Assembly (NCBI RefSeq): GCF_900105475.1
Contig: NZ_LT629777.1
Span: 3,906,001-3,970,000 of the forward strand
DNA length: 64,000 bases
Source of the DNA: Pseudomonas asplenii
GTDB taxonomy: Bacteria > Pseudomonadota > Gammaproteobacteria > Pseudomonadales > Pseudomonadaceae
Direction: 5' to 3'
This document shows, in pieces, positions 44,014 through 53,254 of this stretch. The position numbers were made by a program, and so were the translations under genes. The notes beneath the pieces were generated by a model that was not told the origin of the DNA, did no database searches, and saw nothing but the letters and a program-made list of their open reading frames with translations. Numbering within the stretch: position 1 is the stretch's first letter; each line of letters begins with the position of its first letter.

Positions 44014-44586
44014 GCGGATGGACTCGCTAAAAATGGATAGATCGTTGGCAACGGGCTTTCTTGAAAAAGCGTTACGTTTGATGAATATAGCCCGGAAAGT
44101 TGCTACAGCTCTGCAGATATTGGATGTAACTGACACAAAATTAAATTTTGCATCGATTTCGGTTCCTTTTCGCTGCTCGAGTTTTCCGTTTGTTATCCGA
44201 TCCCTGGCTGGAGTCAGTCACTGCATGGTCTGCCCGGAGAACCCGGAAGACGTGCCTTGGCTGTCTGGCGCAGACCCTGTTGGGTCCATACTGACCATAA
44301 CGCATATGGTAGCGTAGAGCTGACGGTCGTTGTATCGATTGCACGCCTTTATTTCGCAGGTTTCAGCGATTTTCCCAGGCTATTTTGCGCCGCTTGCGCC
44401 GGTGCCTTTTGTCAAGCTTGTTAGAAGATAGAAGAGCCTTTGAATTCAATGGGCATCTAAGGTTTTCTCTGAGTGCCGCAGGCGGATGTGTATCAGTATT
44501 GATATGTAATGGTGTCTGCTCTGAACAGCGATTAGGATCGGCGCCTATATCGAGATTGATGCCTTGTGGATTTCAGGAGTTGGGTA
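44014..44586. other. Gene-less stretch between pbpG and a membrane protein gene
   Basis: About 570 bases holding two divergent promoters. An AT-rich block at 44085-44160 is the best promoter area for pbpG. No gene, repeat or clear terminator is supported. Confidence 0.4.
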
Positions 44587-45147
44587 ATGCCAAAGATTTC
44601 TTTCAGCAGGGATTACCTGCCCATGGTGGTGTGGGCGGGAATCGTCGCGGTATTGCTGTTGGGGTTTGCGTTCTTTCCGAAATCGGCCGACTGGTATGGC
44701 TGGATTCAGGCAGTGGGGCTCATCGTCGGGCTGATGGTAGCGATTGTCGTGCCGGCGATTCAGCGCAAGCAGGAGTTCCAGGCCGAGCGTCGGCGTTTGC
44801 GCGAGCGTGAAGTGGGCTATGCGCGGCGCCTGCATTACTTTGGGTTGGAAATACTGGAACTGCTCGGCCGGGTCACTGCCAGCCTCACTCATCTGCGTGC
44901 ATCCGACCGGCATCGCTACCAGCGCAACCTCGAGGACTTCCTGCACCGTCTGTTCGAGTCCCACAAGCAGGATCTGAATGACGATCGGATTCTCATCATT
45001 CACGAACTGCGCAAGGTCGCCCATATGCTGATCGACGAGTTGGAGAGCGGGCGTTCGGATCGGGCGGTGATGGTCGAGCTGGACAAGCGCCTGCAGAAAC
45101 TGGGGCATCGGACCCAACTCAATAGCGTCCAGGCCGAGCGTAGCTGA
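44587..45147 (+). CDS. Membrane protein with cytoplasmic helical tail
   Basis: 186 residues, two N-terminal membrane helices (about 12-30 and 38-58), then a highly charged helical region (RRRLREREVGYARRLHY ...). No known family. The form suggests a membrane-anchored protein with a long cytosolic helix. Confidence 0.65.
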   Translation: MPKISFSRDYLPMVVWAGIVAVLLLGFAFFPKSADWYGWIQAVGLIVGLMVAIVVPAIQRKQEFQAERRRLREREVGYARRLHYFGLEILELLGRVTASLTHLRASDRHRYQRNLEDFLHRLFESHKQDLNDDRILIIHELRKVAHMLIDELESGRSDRAVMVELDKRLQKLGHRTQLNSVQAERS

Positions 45148-45151
45148 GCCC

Positions 45152-45180
45152 ATAAAAAAGCCCGCAACGAGTGCGGGCAA
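45152..45180 (-). terminator. Rho-independent terminator
   Basis: Stem gcccgca/tgcgggc (45160-45166/45172-45178) with a T-run on the minus strand. It terminates the small gene at 45223 and lies close to the stop of the plus-strand gene at 44587. Confidence 0.75.
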
Positions 45181-45222
45181 GGGTTGTGCGGAGCAACGCA
45201 CGTTGGAGAAGTTGGTCAGCGG

Positions 45223-45399
45223 TCAAGCGCCGAAGGCATGCATGCGTTCGGACAGGGCCTTGGCCGCTGGCAATGAGGTCAGTGGGCCGCTGATCTGCAC
45301 GCCATCGCGCACCAGGTACCAGCAGGCAAGCAGTCCCAGTTCCCTGAGCGAGGCGGGAACGGCGCTGCCGATAACGGACATGATCTGAACCTTGGGCAT
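45223..45399 (-). CDS. Small conserved hypothetical protein
   Basis: 58 residues from ATG 45399 with a perfect GGAGG at 5-base spacing. One Leu-rich helix (LRELGLLACWYLVRDG) and a basic C-terminus. Widespread-looking in Pseudomonas. Function unknown. Confidence 0.6.
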   Translation of the reverse strand: MPKVQIMSVIGSAVPASLRELGLLACWYLVRDGVQISGPLTSLPAAKALSERMHAFGA

Positions 45400-45535
45400 A
45401 AGTACCTCCATCAATCTATGGAGCTACCTTACGGTGATGCCGGCCTTGGGGAAAATCACTGCGTTCGATAGTGGACATCGACAAAATCAAGGGCTGGCCG
45501 TCTTTCCTGCCATTGACGGCAGTGCTGATGCTGAA

Positions 45536-45730
45536 TCAGTCGACCACCTGATCCAGCATGTTCAGCACTTCCTGTTCATTCAGCAAACCCTTGCGTACCA
45601 GATTCTCGGCCAGTAACGAGAGAAACTTGGCCGTGCGATGGCCTTCGAGCTGCTTGAGCTCGGTCAGTGCGCTGTAGACCTTGCTGGAAGTACAGAGGCC
45701 GGCGGTGCGATGCGGATTTTGCGTAGGCAT
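45536..45730 (-). CDS. Small conserved hypothetical protein
   Basis: 64 residues, helical (KVYSALTELKQLEGHRTAKFLSLLAENLVRKGLLNEQEVLNMLDQVVD). Resembles a two-helix regulatory protein. Function unknown. Confidence 0.6.
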   Translation of the reverse strand: MPTQNPHRTAGLCTSSKVYSALTELKQLEGHRTAKFLSLLAENLVRKGLLNEQEVLNMLDQVVD

Positions 45731-45950
45731 GGTTCGTCCTTGTTTTTATAGGGGGGAAGGCCCTCGACGATAGATCGATCTTGCAGCCGGGCGGTGGCAC
45801 AAATATGACAGCGATGCGAAGGGCTGATCAACGTGATGCCCGGCAGTCCTATCATGCGCCACTGGTGCAGGAACGCTGTCTTGCCAGCGACCCTTACCTG
45901 CGAAATTCAGACGAGGCTCATGGCGCCGATTTCGGTTCCCCGGAATGAAT

Positions 45951-45977
45951 CAGGCCCCATCTTGCGAGCGGGGCCTG
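45951..45977. terminator. Possible terminator hairpin
   Basis: Eight-bp stem caggcccc/ggggcctg (45951-45958/45970-45977) after the stop of the YGPRW protein, with no T-run. Confidence 0.45.
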
Positions 45978-45994
45978 AGTGTGTCGCCTGATGG

Positions 45995-46339
45995 TTACCA
46001 GCGTGGGCCGTAACCGTAATGGGGGTGACCGTAGTACACCGGGCGCCCGTAGTAGCCGCCACCCTCGTAGACCACCACCGGCGGTGGGGGTGGAGCATAG
46101 ACAGGGGCAGGCTGCACGTAGACCGGTGCCTGCTGAACGTAAACCGGTGCCGGCTGTGCGTACACAGGCTGCTGTACGTAGACGGGACGTGGGCTCGATA
46201 CTACCGAGCTGACAATGGCTCCGCCGATCACGCCGCCCAACAAGGCAGGACCTACCCAGCCGCCACCGTGGGCAGAAGCTTGGCCTGCGACAGCGAGTGC
46301 ACCAACGAGCAAGGCTATCTTGGGAATTGTACGCATCAT
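45995..46339 (-). CDS. Secreted Pro/Val/Tyr-rich repeat protein
   Basis: 114 residues from ATG 46339 (GAGGA, 6 bases upstream). Signal peptide ending ...AVAGQASA, a Gly-rich hydrophobic segment, then PVYVQ/PAPVYV repeats (about 50-80) and a GYYGRPVYYGHPHYGYGPRW tail. Probably a small envelope or surface protein. Function unknown. Confidence 0.65.
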   Translation of the reverse strand: MMRTIPKIALLVGALAVAGQASAHGGGWVGPALLGGVIGGAIVSSVVSSPRPVYVQQPVYAQPAPVYVQQAPVYVQPAPVYAPPPPPVVVYEGGGYYGRPVYYGHPHYGYGPRW

Positions 46340-46595
46340 GATTATTCCTCGGGTTTCAACCCCAGCGCTTGTTGTCTGCAATAGACTCAAGAACTGTCGC
46401 GGGGATACTTCTATGACAGCGGCTCCCTGAAAATCTTCGACGCCGCTGAGTAAATTTTGTGTAAGGTTCGGGGCGGCGTTTCTTTACAGTCCGGTGATGC
46501 CTGCGCCAGAGCCTTGTAACCGTGTTCTATGATCGGCGAAAACCGGGGCGAATGGCTAATCCCGTCCATCCGAAAGTCCCCTCAGGAGATGAAAC

Positions 46596-47414
46596 ATGCA
46601 GATGAACCCGAACAAAGACACCCAGCTGTGCATGTCGTTGTCTGGGCGTCCGGGCAATTTCGGCCTGCGTTTTCATAACCACCTTTATGAACAACTGGGT
46701 CTGAACTTCTACTACAAGGCCTTTAGCAGCCAGGACCTGCCCGGTGCCGTCGGTGGCATCCGTGCCCTGGGGATTCGCGGCTGTGGCGTGTCGATGCCGT
46801 TCAAGGAGGCGTGCATCGCACTGGTCGACGAACTGGATGCGTCGGCGGCGGCCATCGCGTCGATCAATACCATTGTCAACACCGCAGGCCATCTCAAGGC
46901 CTACAACACCGATTACATCGCGATTGCCCAGTTGCTGGAGACCCATGCGGTACCCAGGGACACCACCTTTGCCTTGCGCGGCAGTGGTGGCATGGCCAAG
47001 GCGGTGGCTTGTGCCCTGCGCGATGGCGGTTATCGCCATGGCGTGATCGTCGCCCGCAACGAGACGGCCGGCAAGGCGCTGGCGGCGATCTGCGGCTATG
47101 AGTGGCAGGCCGAACTGGGTGCGTTGCGCCCGCAGATGCTGGTCAATGTCACGCCGGTGGGCATGGATGGCGGTCCGGAGGCCGGGCAGTTGGCATTTGA
47201 ACCGGAGGCGGTGGATGCCGCCGAAATCGTGTTCGACGTGGTGGCGATTCCTTCGGAAACACCGTTGATCGTACGTGGGCGCGAGCAGGGCAAGCGGGTG
47301 ATCACCGGCCTGGAAGTGATCGCGATTCAGGCATTGGAGCAGTTCGTGTTGTACACCGGCGTGCGACCGACCGAGCAACAGTTCCAGGCAGCGGTGGCGT
47401 TCGCCCGGGCGTAG
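46596..47414 (+). CDS. Shikimate dehydrogenase family protein (AroE-like)
   Basis: 272 residues. Substrate-domain Lys in GVSMPFKE, NTD in AYNTDYIAI, and the NADP-binding GSGGMAKAV loop (130-138). The N-terminus (QLCMSLSGRPGNFGLRFHN) and overall pattern match the second AroE paralogue (HI0607/SdhL-type) that many bacteria carry besides AroE. It may act on shikimate, quinate or another cyclic acid. Confidence 0.85.
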   Translation: MQMNPNKDTQLCMSLSGRPGNFGLRFHNHLYEQLGLNFYYKAFSSQDLPGAVGGIRALGIRGCGVSMPFKEACIALVDELDASAAAIASINTIVNTAGHLKAYNTDYIAIAQLLETHAVPRDTTFALRGSGGMAKAVACALRDGGYRHGVIVARNETAGKALAAICGYEWQAELGALRPQMLVNVTPVGMDGGPEAGQLAFEPEAVDAAEIVFDVVAIPSETPLIVRGREQGKRVITGLEVIAIQALEQFVLYTGVRPTEQQFQAAVAFARA

Positions 47415-47444
47415 GCGCCGGGCTCACACCGCAAGAGTCTGCGG

Positions 47445-48095
47445 TTATTGCTCCAGGCGGGCGAGGCGTTCTTCCAGCGCCGCGATCCGGGCCTCCAGCT
47501 CCTCAATCCGTTCTGCCGACACACTATTGCTCGCGCCGCGTTCCGGTGCCTGTTGGCGAGCCGCGATGATCGCCTCGATATCCGCCGGGTCACCGAGTGC
47601 ATGGGTGTAGCGATCTTCGCGCTGGCCGGGCTGGCGCGGAATCAGCAGGGCCAGGCCTCGGGCGATCAGCCGGTCGAGTTGATGCAGCACCTGTTCGGTG
47701 TCTTCGAAATCATGCATCCGGCCACTGCGGGTCAGTAGTTCGTTGAGGGTCTGCGGCCCTCGCAGGAATAACAATCCGATCAACACCAGTTGAGCCGGCA
47801 CCAGCTCAAGGGCCTTGTCGACCCGCTGCTCCCAGCGGTCGGCCCGGCTGCCCATCACCAGGCGCACAAAACCACGGCCTTCGAGGGCGCGCAGGCTCTG
47901 GCCGACTTGGCCCTGGCTGAGGTTCATCACCGGCTCGCGGCTGGTTTTCTGGTTGCAGGCCAGTACCAGGGCGTTGGGGGTCAGCGGATAGGTTTCCGGG
48001 CTGGTGGCCTGTTTTTCGATCAGGGAGCCCAGGATGCGGATTTCCGTGCTGTTCAAGCGTGGCTGGTCGACGGAAGTCTCTTGCTCGGTGCTCAT
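47445..48095 (-). CDS. yceH: YceH/DUF480 protein
   Basis: 216 residues. The N-terminus [44 protein letters not shown] is the YceH hallmark of two winged helices, followed by a C-terminal coiled coil ([20 protein letters not shown]). Role unknown. Confidence 0.9.
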   Translation of the reverse strand: MSTEQETSVDQPRLNSTEIRILGSLIEKQATSPETYPLTPNALVLACNQKTSREPVMNLSQGQVGQSLRALEGRGFVRLVMGSRADRWEQRVDKALELVPAQLVLIGLLFLRGPQTLNELLTRSGRMHDFEDTEQVLHQLDRLIARGLALLIPRQPGQREDRYTHALGDPADIEAIIAARQQAPERGASNSVSAERIEELEARIAALEERLARLEQ

Positions 48096-48224
48096 GATGC
48101 GGTTCCCTATGCATTGGAAGCCGCTAGCCTATGGCCTCGCAACGCAAAAAGACAAGCAGCAATGCGACCGGGTCTGGCTATAATCGGCCGGTTGCACTCC
48201 TGCCATTTTCATTGTGAGAACCCC

Positions 48225-48734
48225 ATGACCATTTCCCTGTACGCCGCTTCCATCCCGGTTTTCAAGCAAATGCTCAACGCCCTGAGCGACGTCCTGAACA
48301 AGGCCGAGGCTCACGCAACGGCCAAGAACATCGACCCGAGCGTATTCGTGCAGGCCCGCCTGGCGCCGGACATGTTCCCGCTGGTGCGCCAGGTACAGAT
48401 CGCTGTCGATTTCGCCAAGGGCGTTGCCTCGCGCCTGGCAGAAATCGAAGTACCGTCCTACCCGGATAGCGAAACCACCTTCGCCGAACTGCAAGCGTTG
48501 ATCAGCAAGACCCTGGCCCACCTGGACAGCATCACCGCGGCCCAGGTCGACGGCAAGGAAGGCATCGAGATCGTCACCCGTCCGGGCACGCCGAAAGAGA
48601 AGCGCTTCAGCGGCCAGTCGTACCTGCTGAGCTATGGCCTGCCGCAGTTCTTCTTCCACGTGACCACCGCCTACGCGATCCTGCGCCACAATGGCGTGGA
48701 AATCGGCAAGCGCGACTACATGGGCGCGTTCTGA
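48225..48734 (+). CDS. DUF1993 protein
   Basis: 169 residues. The opening MTISLYAASIPVFKQMLNALSDVLNKAEAHA and the C-terminal LPQFFFHVTTAYAILRHNGVEIGKRDYMG match DUF1993 proteins. Helical, likely DinB-fold, no catalytic residues evident. Function unknown. Confidence 0.85.
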   Translation: MTISLYAASIPVFKQMLNALSDVLNKAEAHATAKNIDPSVFVQARLAPDMFPLVRQVQIAVDFAKGVASRLAEIEVPSYPDSETTFAELQALISKTLAHLDSITAAQVDGKEGIEIVTRPGTPKEKRFSGQSYLLSYGLPQFFFHVTTAYAILRHNGVEIGKRDYMGAF

Positions 48735-48757
48735 TCCATCCTGCACGCCTGATCCGG

Positions 48758-48845
48758 GTGAGCCGGCTGGCTGGTGATAGCGACCGCAGCAACTGATATT
48801 TGGGCTGCCTGGCAAACCGCTATCGCCAGCCAGCCGGCTCCCACC
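48758..48845. repeat. REPIN-like pair of REP sequences
   Basis: Two REP-type arms in inverted orientation, gtgagccggctggctggt... at 48758-48782 and its near-complement at 48819-48845, with one mismatch and a 2-base indel, around a 36-bp spacer. Between the DUF1993 and MFS genes. Confidence 0.8.
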
Positions 48846-49033
48846 TGATTGTGCCGAACACAAATCGTGTGTTCGCCGCAAAGCTCTGTGAGCAGGGTGT
48901 ATCCATGATAGACCCGCACCTACCGCGCATGACTCCTTGTCCTAAGCGGATCTGTTACAATCGCCCATCCTCATTTCCTTCCTTCCAGTGAGCCCCCGGG
49001 CTATCGCTGGCGCTGTCGTTTTCGGAGTCATTC

Positions 49034-50188
49034 ATGTTTCTCGCCATCCTGCTGCTATCGGCCGCCGGTTTTACCGTGCTGACCACGGAGTTCGTCATTG
49101 TCGGGCTGTTGCCGGCCATTGCCCGTGATCTGCAGGTCAGCATCCCTCAGGCCGGGCTGCTGGTGACGTTGTTCGCCTTTACCGTGGCGGCGTTTGGTCC
49201 GTTCCTTACTGCCTATTTCTCGCGCTTCGAGCGGCGGCGGCTGTTCATCAGCATCCTGGTGATCTTCGGGCTGGCCAATATCGTGGCGGCGCTGGCGCCG
49301 AATATCTGGGTCATGGCCGTTGCCCGTCTGCTGCCTGCCCTGGGCTTGCCGGTATTCTGGGCGCTGGCCAGTGAAACGGCGGTGGATATCGTCGGTCCGG
49401 ATTACGCGGGCAGGGCGATCGAGAAAATCGGTTTCGGTATCGTCTGCGCCACGGTATTCGGCATCCCGGTCGGCACGCTGATCGGCGACGCCTGGGGCTG
49501 GCGCATGGCATTCGCCCTCCTGGCGGGGGTGGCGCTGATCAAGGCCCTGTTGCTTTGGTTCTACCTGCCGGCGACCCGTCTGCACCTGGAACAGGTCTCG
49601 CTGCGTTCGCAGTTCGGCATTCTGCGTCGGCCACTCATGTTGGGCCATATCCTGCTGTCGATCCTGATCTTCAGTGGCATGTTCACCGCCTACACCTACC
49701 TGGCCGACATCCTCGAACGGCTGGCCGGTTTCAACGGCACGGTAGTGGGGTGGTGCCTGATGGCCTTCGGAGCGGTTGGCCTGATCGGCAACGCCCTGGG
49801 TGGGCGCATGGTCGACCGGCAGCCGCTGATTGCCTCCATGCTGTTCTGCGCCTTCATGATTCCGGCCCTGGTGGCGGTGATGCCGAACATCAATTCGTGG
49901 CCGGGACTGGCGGCGGCACTGGGGATCTGGGGTATCACCCAGGCGGCGTTGTTTCTGGTCAGCCATGTGCGCCTGATGAAAGTCGCGCCCCAGGCGCCAG
50001 CCTTTGCCGCCTCCCTGAACATCGCCGGTGCCAACCTGGGCATCGGCCTGGGGGCGATGATCGGCGGTCGGGTCATCGACGGTGTCGGTCTGAGCGGTCT
50101 TGGCTTCGCTGCCGCCGGTTTGATCCTGTTGTCGATCCTGCTGGCCATGGCCTTGATGACGGCGGAGCCGAGTACGGCGCCGGCTTAA
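49034..50188 (+). CDS. MFS transporter of the DHA1 family
   Basis: 384 residues, 12 helices, with TTEFVIVGLLPAIARDL in helix 1 and the AraJ/YdhP-like GxLG pattern. Overlaps the convergent NhaR gene by 4 bases. Probable efflux pump. Substrate unknown. Confidence 0.88.
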   Translation: MFLAILLLSAAGFTVLTTEFVIVGLLPAIARDLQVSIPQAGLLVTLFAFTVAAFGPFLTAYFSRFERRRLFISILVIFGLANIVAALAPNIWVMAVARLLPALGLPVFWALASETAVDIVGPDYAGRAIEKIGFGIVCATVFGIPVGTLIGDAWGWRMAFALLAGVALIKALLLWFYLPATRLHLEQVSLRSQFGILRRPLMLGHILLSILIFSGMFTAYTYLADILERLAGFNGTVVGWCLMAFGAVGLIGNALGGRMVDRQPLIASMLFCAFMIPALVAVMPNINSWPGLAAALGIWGITQAALFLVSHVRLMKVAPQAPAFAASLNIAGANLGIGLGAMIGGRVIDGVGLSGLGFAAAGLILLSILLAMALMTAEPSTAPA

Positions 50189-51090
50189 CCGGCAGGCCCC
50201 ATGAACAATTCGCGGCGGGCACCCTCGGTAATGGCCAGTGTGCCGGGGTGCTTGATCTTGCGTTCCACCGATATGGCATAAAACGACTCACTGACGGCGT
50301 CGGTCTGGCCCATCAGTTGGACGTCGTACTGGCGACACACTTCATCAGCGATCACGCTCGGCGCGATGAAGAAACCGCTGCCGGATTGGCCGAATGCCTG
50401 CATCAGCGCGCTGTCATCGAACTCGCCGACAATCCTTGGCTGGATCTGCTGTTCGGCGAGCCAGCGCAGCAGCCGGCTGCGAACCACGGTTTCCTGTCCG
50501 GGAATCAGCAGCGGCGCGCCTTGCAGGCACTGCGGGAACTCATCGGCATAACGTTGCGCCAAGGCCGGGGTGGCGAAAAAACTCACCCCACATTCACCCA
50601 GCTTCTGACTGTAGCCCTTGATATCGAGGTGGGTCGGCATCGGGCTGTCGGAGATCACCAGGTCCAGGCGCTGGATCGCCAGGTCCGCCAGTAGACGTTC
50701 GAGCTTGTCCTCGCGGCAGGTGATGCGGATCGGCTCGTCCAGTTCCATGGTAGGAGCGATCAGCCGGTAGACGATGGACTTGGGCACCACATCCGCGACC
50801 CCGACCCGAAACAGCAAGGGTTGCTCCCTGGGTTGCGTCTGCAGCATCGCTTGCAGTTCGTTGCCCAACTGGAACATCTGTTCGGCGTAGGGCAGGGCCT
50901 GACGTCCGGCTTCAGTCAGTTCCAACTGGCGTCCGACCTTGCGGAACAACTCGACGCCCAGACTCTGTTCCAGCAGGCTGATCTGGCCGCTGATGGTCTG
51001 TGGGGTGAGATTCAACTGGTCACAGGCGCGCACGATGCTGCCGGTCTTGGCCACGACCCAGAAATAGTGCAGTTGGCGGTAATTGAGCAT
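50185..51090 (-). CDS. nhaR: LysR-family activator NhaR-like
   Basis: 301 residues. The HTH opening MLNYRQLHYFWVVAKTGSIVRACDQLNLTPQTISGQISLLE and the effector domain match NhaR, which activates sodium/proton antiporter and stress genes in enterics. No nhaA is adjacent here. The gene name is by similarity. Confidence 0.85.
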   Translation of the reverse strand: MLNYRQLHYFWVVAKTGSIVRACDQLNLTPQTISGQISLLEQSLGVELFRKVGRQLELTEAGRQALPYAEQMFQLGNELQAMLQTQPREQPLLFRVGVADVVPKSIVYRLIAPTMELDEPIRITCREDKLERLLADLAIQRLDLVISDSPMPTHLDIKGYSQKLGECGVSFFATPALAQRYADEFPQCLQGAPLLIPGQETVVRSRLLRWLAEQQIQPRIVGEFDDSALMQAFGQSGSGFFIAPSVIADEVCRQYDVQLMGQTDAVSESFYAISVERKIKHPGTLAITEGARRELFMGPAG

Positions 51091-51226
51091 TCACTTATCA
51101 CTTCGTTAAAAACGAAGTATAACGCCAAAAAATACGAATTTTCCTGAAGTGTCACTGTCCCTAGAATGCGTCGCTATCGGTGAGCCGCCTGCTAGGCTTA
51201 CCCGGGACCCTACTCAGGAATGAATC

Positions 51227-51976
51227 ATGGAATACCTGTTGGAACTCGCTGTCAGCCCCACCGCCTGGATCGCCCTGTTGACGCTGATCGTCATGGAAGT
51301 CGTGCTGGGTATCGATAACCTGATCTTCATTTCGATCCTGACCAACAAACTGCCCGCGCAGTTTCGTACCAAGGCGCGGCGGATCGGCATCGGCATGGCA
51401 CTGATCCTGCGTCTGGGCCTGCTTGGTACTATCGCCTATATCGTCAAGCTGACGGCGCCGGTGATCGAGGTGTTCGGCCAGGCGTTCTCCTGGAAAGACA
51501 TGATCCTGATTGCCGGTGGCCTGTTCCTGGTCTGGAAGGCCACCACTGAAATCCATCACAGCATGGACCCGCAGGAGAAGGAGGCCGAGGGCCAGAATTC
51601 GCGGGTGTCCCTGGGGTTCGCCGCTGCTATCGGCCAGATCCTGATGCTCGACCTGGTGTTTTCCATCGACAGCATTATTACTGCGGTGGGCATGACCGAG
51701 CACTTGCCGATCATGGTGATCGCGGTGATCGTTGCGGTGGCGGTGATGTTGCTGGCCTCCGAGCCGCTGGCCAGGTTCATCAACGACAACCCGACGGTGG
51801 TGATGCTGGCCCTGGGCTTCCTGATCATGATCGGCATGACGCTGATCGCCGAAGGCTTCGGTGCCCATGTGCCTAAAGGCTATGTGTACGCCGCCATGAC
51901 CTTCTCGGCGGTGATCGAGGGGCTGAACATGCTGGCCCGTCGTGTCCGGCACAAGCGTGAGGCTGCGCAAGGCTGA
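51227..51976 (+). CDS. TerC-family membrane protein
   Basis: 249 residues, seven to eight helices, with the TerC motifs [17 protein letters not shown] and [15 protein letters not shown], whose aspartates line the ion path. Relatives export manganese or confer tellurite resistance. No yybP-ykoY riboswitch is visible upstream. Confidence 0.9.
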   Translation: MEYLLELAVSPTAWIALLTLIVMEVVLGIDNLIFISILTNKLPAQFRTKARRIGIGMALILRLGLLGTIAYIVKLTAPVIEVFGQAFSWKDMILIAGGLFLVWKATTEIHHSMDPQEKEAEGQNSRVSLGFAAAIGQILMLDLVFSIDSIITAVGMTEHLPIMVIAVIVAVAVMLLASEPLARFINDNPTVVMLALGFLIMIGMTLIAEGFGAHVPKGYVYAAMTFSAVIEGLNMLARRVRHKREAAQG

Positions 51977-51999
51977 TGCACTGACGATGACCCACGCGA

Positions 52000-52036
52000 C
52001 CGCCTGGCTTTCCTTGGGAAACCAGGCGGTTTTTTC
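52000..52036 (+). terminator. Rho-independent terminator of the TerC gene
   Basis: Stem ccgcctgg/ccaggcgg (52000-52007/52022-52029) and T-run 52030-52035, 25 bases after the TerC stop. Confidence 0.88.
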
Positions 52037-52047
52037 TTATCGGGTGG

Positions 52048-52212
52048 TCAATGGGCGTTGGCAGTGCGCCCCACGGTTTTGGCCGCCTTGTGCGACGGTA
52101 CGGCGGGGTGGTGATGGTGACGACGGGAAATCCTCAGAACACCCCACAACATGGCCGCCGCGACCGCCAGCCAACCCAGGATCAACAATGCAACTGTCAG
52201 GATAAGGCTCAT
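52048..52212 (-). CDS. Small membrane protein, 54 residues
   Basis: A short gene easily missed: ATG at 52212 with a very strong RBS (AAAGGAGG at 5 bases), one transmembrane helix (SLILTVALLILGWLAVAA), then a His-rich, basic tail (RRHHHHPAVPSHK). It starts 11 bases after the TerC terminator in the opposite direction. Function unknown. The strong RBS and clean coding make it credible. Confidence 0.65.
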   Translation of the reverse strand: MSLILTVALLILGWLAVAAAMLWGVLRISRRHHHHPAVPSHKAAKTVGRTANAH

Positions 52213-52440
52213 CCGCGCCTCCTTTGCCCCGCTCGGGGCTCTCTCACTTCGTCTTACTTGTAGATCAGTCTAGTTGCTGGCTTGTTTCAGGCTATTGACC
52301 AATGGTCGTGTCCGATCAGTCATTTCGCTCTATTGCGCCGTACAAACTGCGATGAAAGGCTATACCCCTGTGCGACAGCGACCTATGATCAAGGCCCGAG
52401 CCAGGGCTGATCTGCCTGGCACCTGATCAAGAGAGTGAAG

Positions 52441-53130
52441 ATGTTCAAGGGATCCAACCATTTTCAATCCATGTCGTCCCGTCGGTTGCTGATGGTGGGC
52501 GCGTTACTGCTGGCCCTGGGCGGTTGCGCCGGCAACGCTGTGCAGTCGCAATTGCAGCGACTGCCGGAGCGTGTGGAACTCAACGGTGTGCCGTTCTTCC
52601 GTGGCGAGGCCTACCAGAGTGGCCCCGGTGCGCTGGCCAGTATGCTGGCTCAGCAGGGCGTCACCGTCACCCCGGGGTTGCTGGACAAACCGCTGAAGCT
52701 GCCGGGCGCGGAAGCGGACCTGCAAGGCAATATGCAAAGGCTGGCGCGTGAGTACGGGATGGTGGTTTATCCGCTGGATAGCGAACTGCCGGCCTTGTTG
52801 AGCCAGGTCGCGGCCGGTTATCCGGTGCTGGTGCGCTTCAATGAAGGTCGGGTCTGGTCCGAGCCGCGTTATGCGGTGGTGGCCGGCTATAACCGCAACA
52901 AGCAGACGGTGTTGCTGCGGGCGGGGATGAACCGGCGACTGTTGATGGACTTCGGCACGTTCAGCTCGGCCTGGAAGGGCGCCGGGGGCTGGGCGGTCTT
53001 GATCCAGTCGCCGACGCAGTTGCCTGCCCAGGTTGATCGGCAGCGCTGGTTGACCGCCGCCGATGAACTGGCCCGTTCCGGCCAGGAGCAGGCTGCCGCC
53101 AGTGCCAGGAAAACGCTGGTCGGGCATTGA
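52441..53130 (+). CDS. C39-peptidase-like lipoprotein lacking catalytic residues
   Basis: 229 residues. Lipoprotein signal with lipobox LALGGC29. The mature domain follows the C39-like pattern ELNGVPFFRGEAYQSGPGALASML, in which the usual catalytic Cys (YQCGP) is Ser60 and the usual His (WHYAVV) is Arg143 (EPRYAVV). It is a probable pseudoenzyme. ATG 52441 chosen over GTG 52435 by RBS spacing. The structural role is unknown. Confidence 0.75.
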   Translation: MFKGSNHFQSMSSRRLLMVGALLLALGGCAGNAVQSQLQRLPERVELNGVPFFRGEAYQSGPGALASMLAQQGVTVTPGLLDKPLKLPGAEADLQGNMQRLAREYGMVVYPLDSELPALLSQVAAGYPVLVRFNEGRVWSEPRYAVVAGYNRNKQTVLLRAGMNRRLLMDFGTFSSAWKGAGGWAVLIQSPTQLPAQVDRQRWLTAADELARSGQEQAAASARKTLVGH

Positions 53131-53187
53131 TTCAGATCGGCTCCAACCGAGTCTGCGCCATACGCAGACTTGGCGTACGACGCCCAT

Positions 53188-53220
53188 CCTGTAGGCGCCG
53201 GGCTTGCCCGCGAATGGGCC
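53188..53220. repeat. Single REP-like sequence
   Basis: cctgtaggcgccgggcttgc ... gcgaatgggcc, the typical Pseudomonas REP word with the internal gcgccgggcttgcccgcg palindrome, between two convergent genes. Confidence 0.6.
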
Positions 53221-53254
53221 AGCAAGCCTGAACGCTTGCAAGCCCTTCAGCGCT

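Noticed and set aside
51091..51226. yybP-ykoY manganese riboswitch before terC
   Set aside because: The leader is only about 135 bases and lacks the conserved paired loops I would expect.
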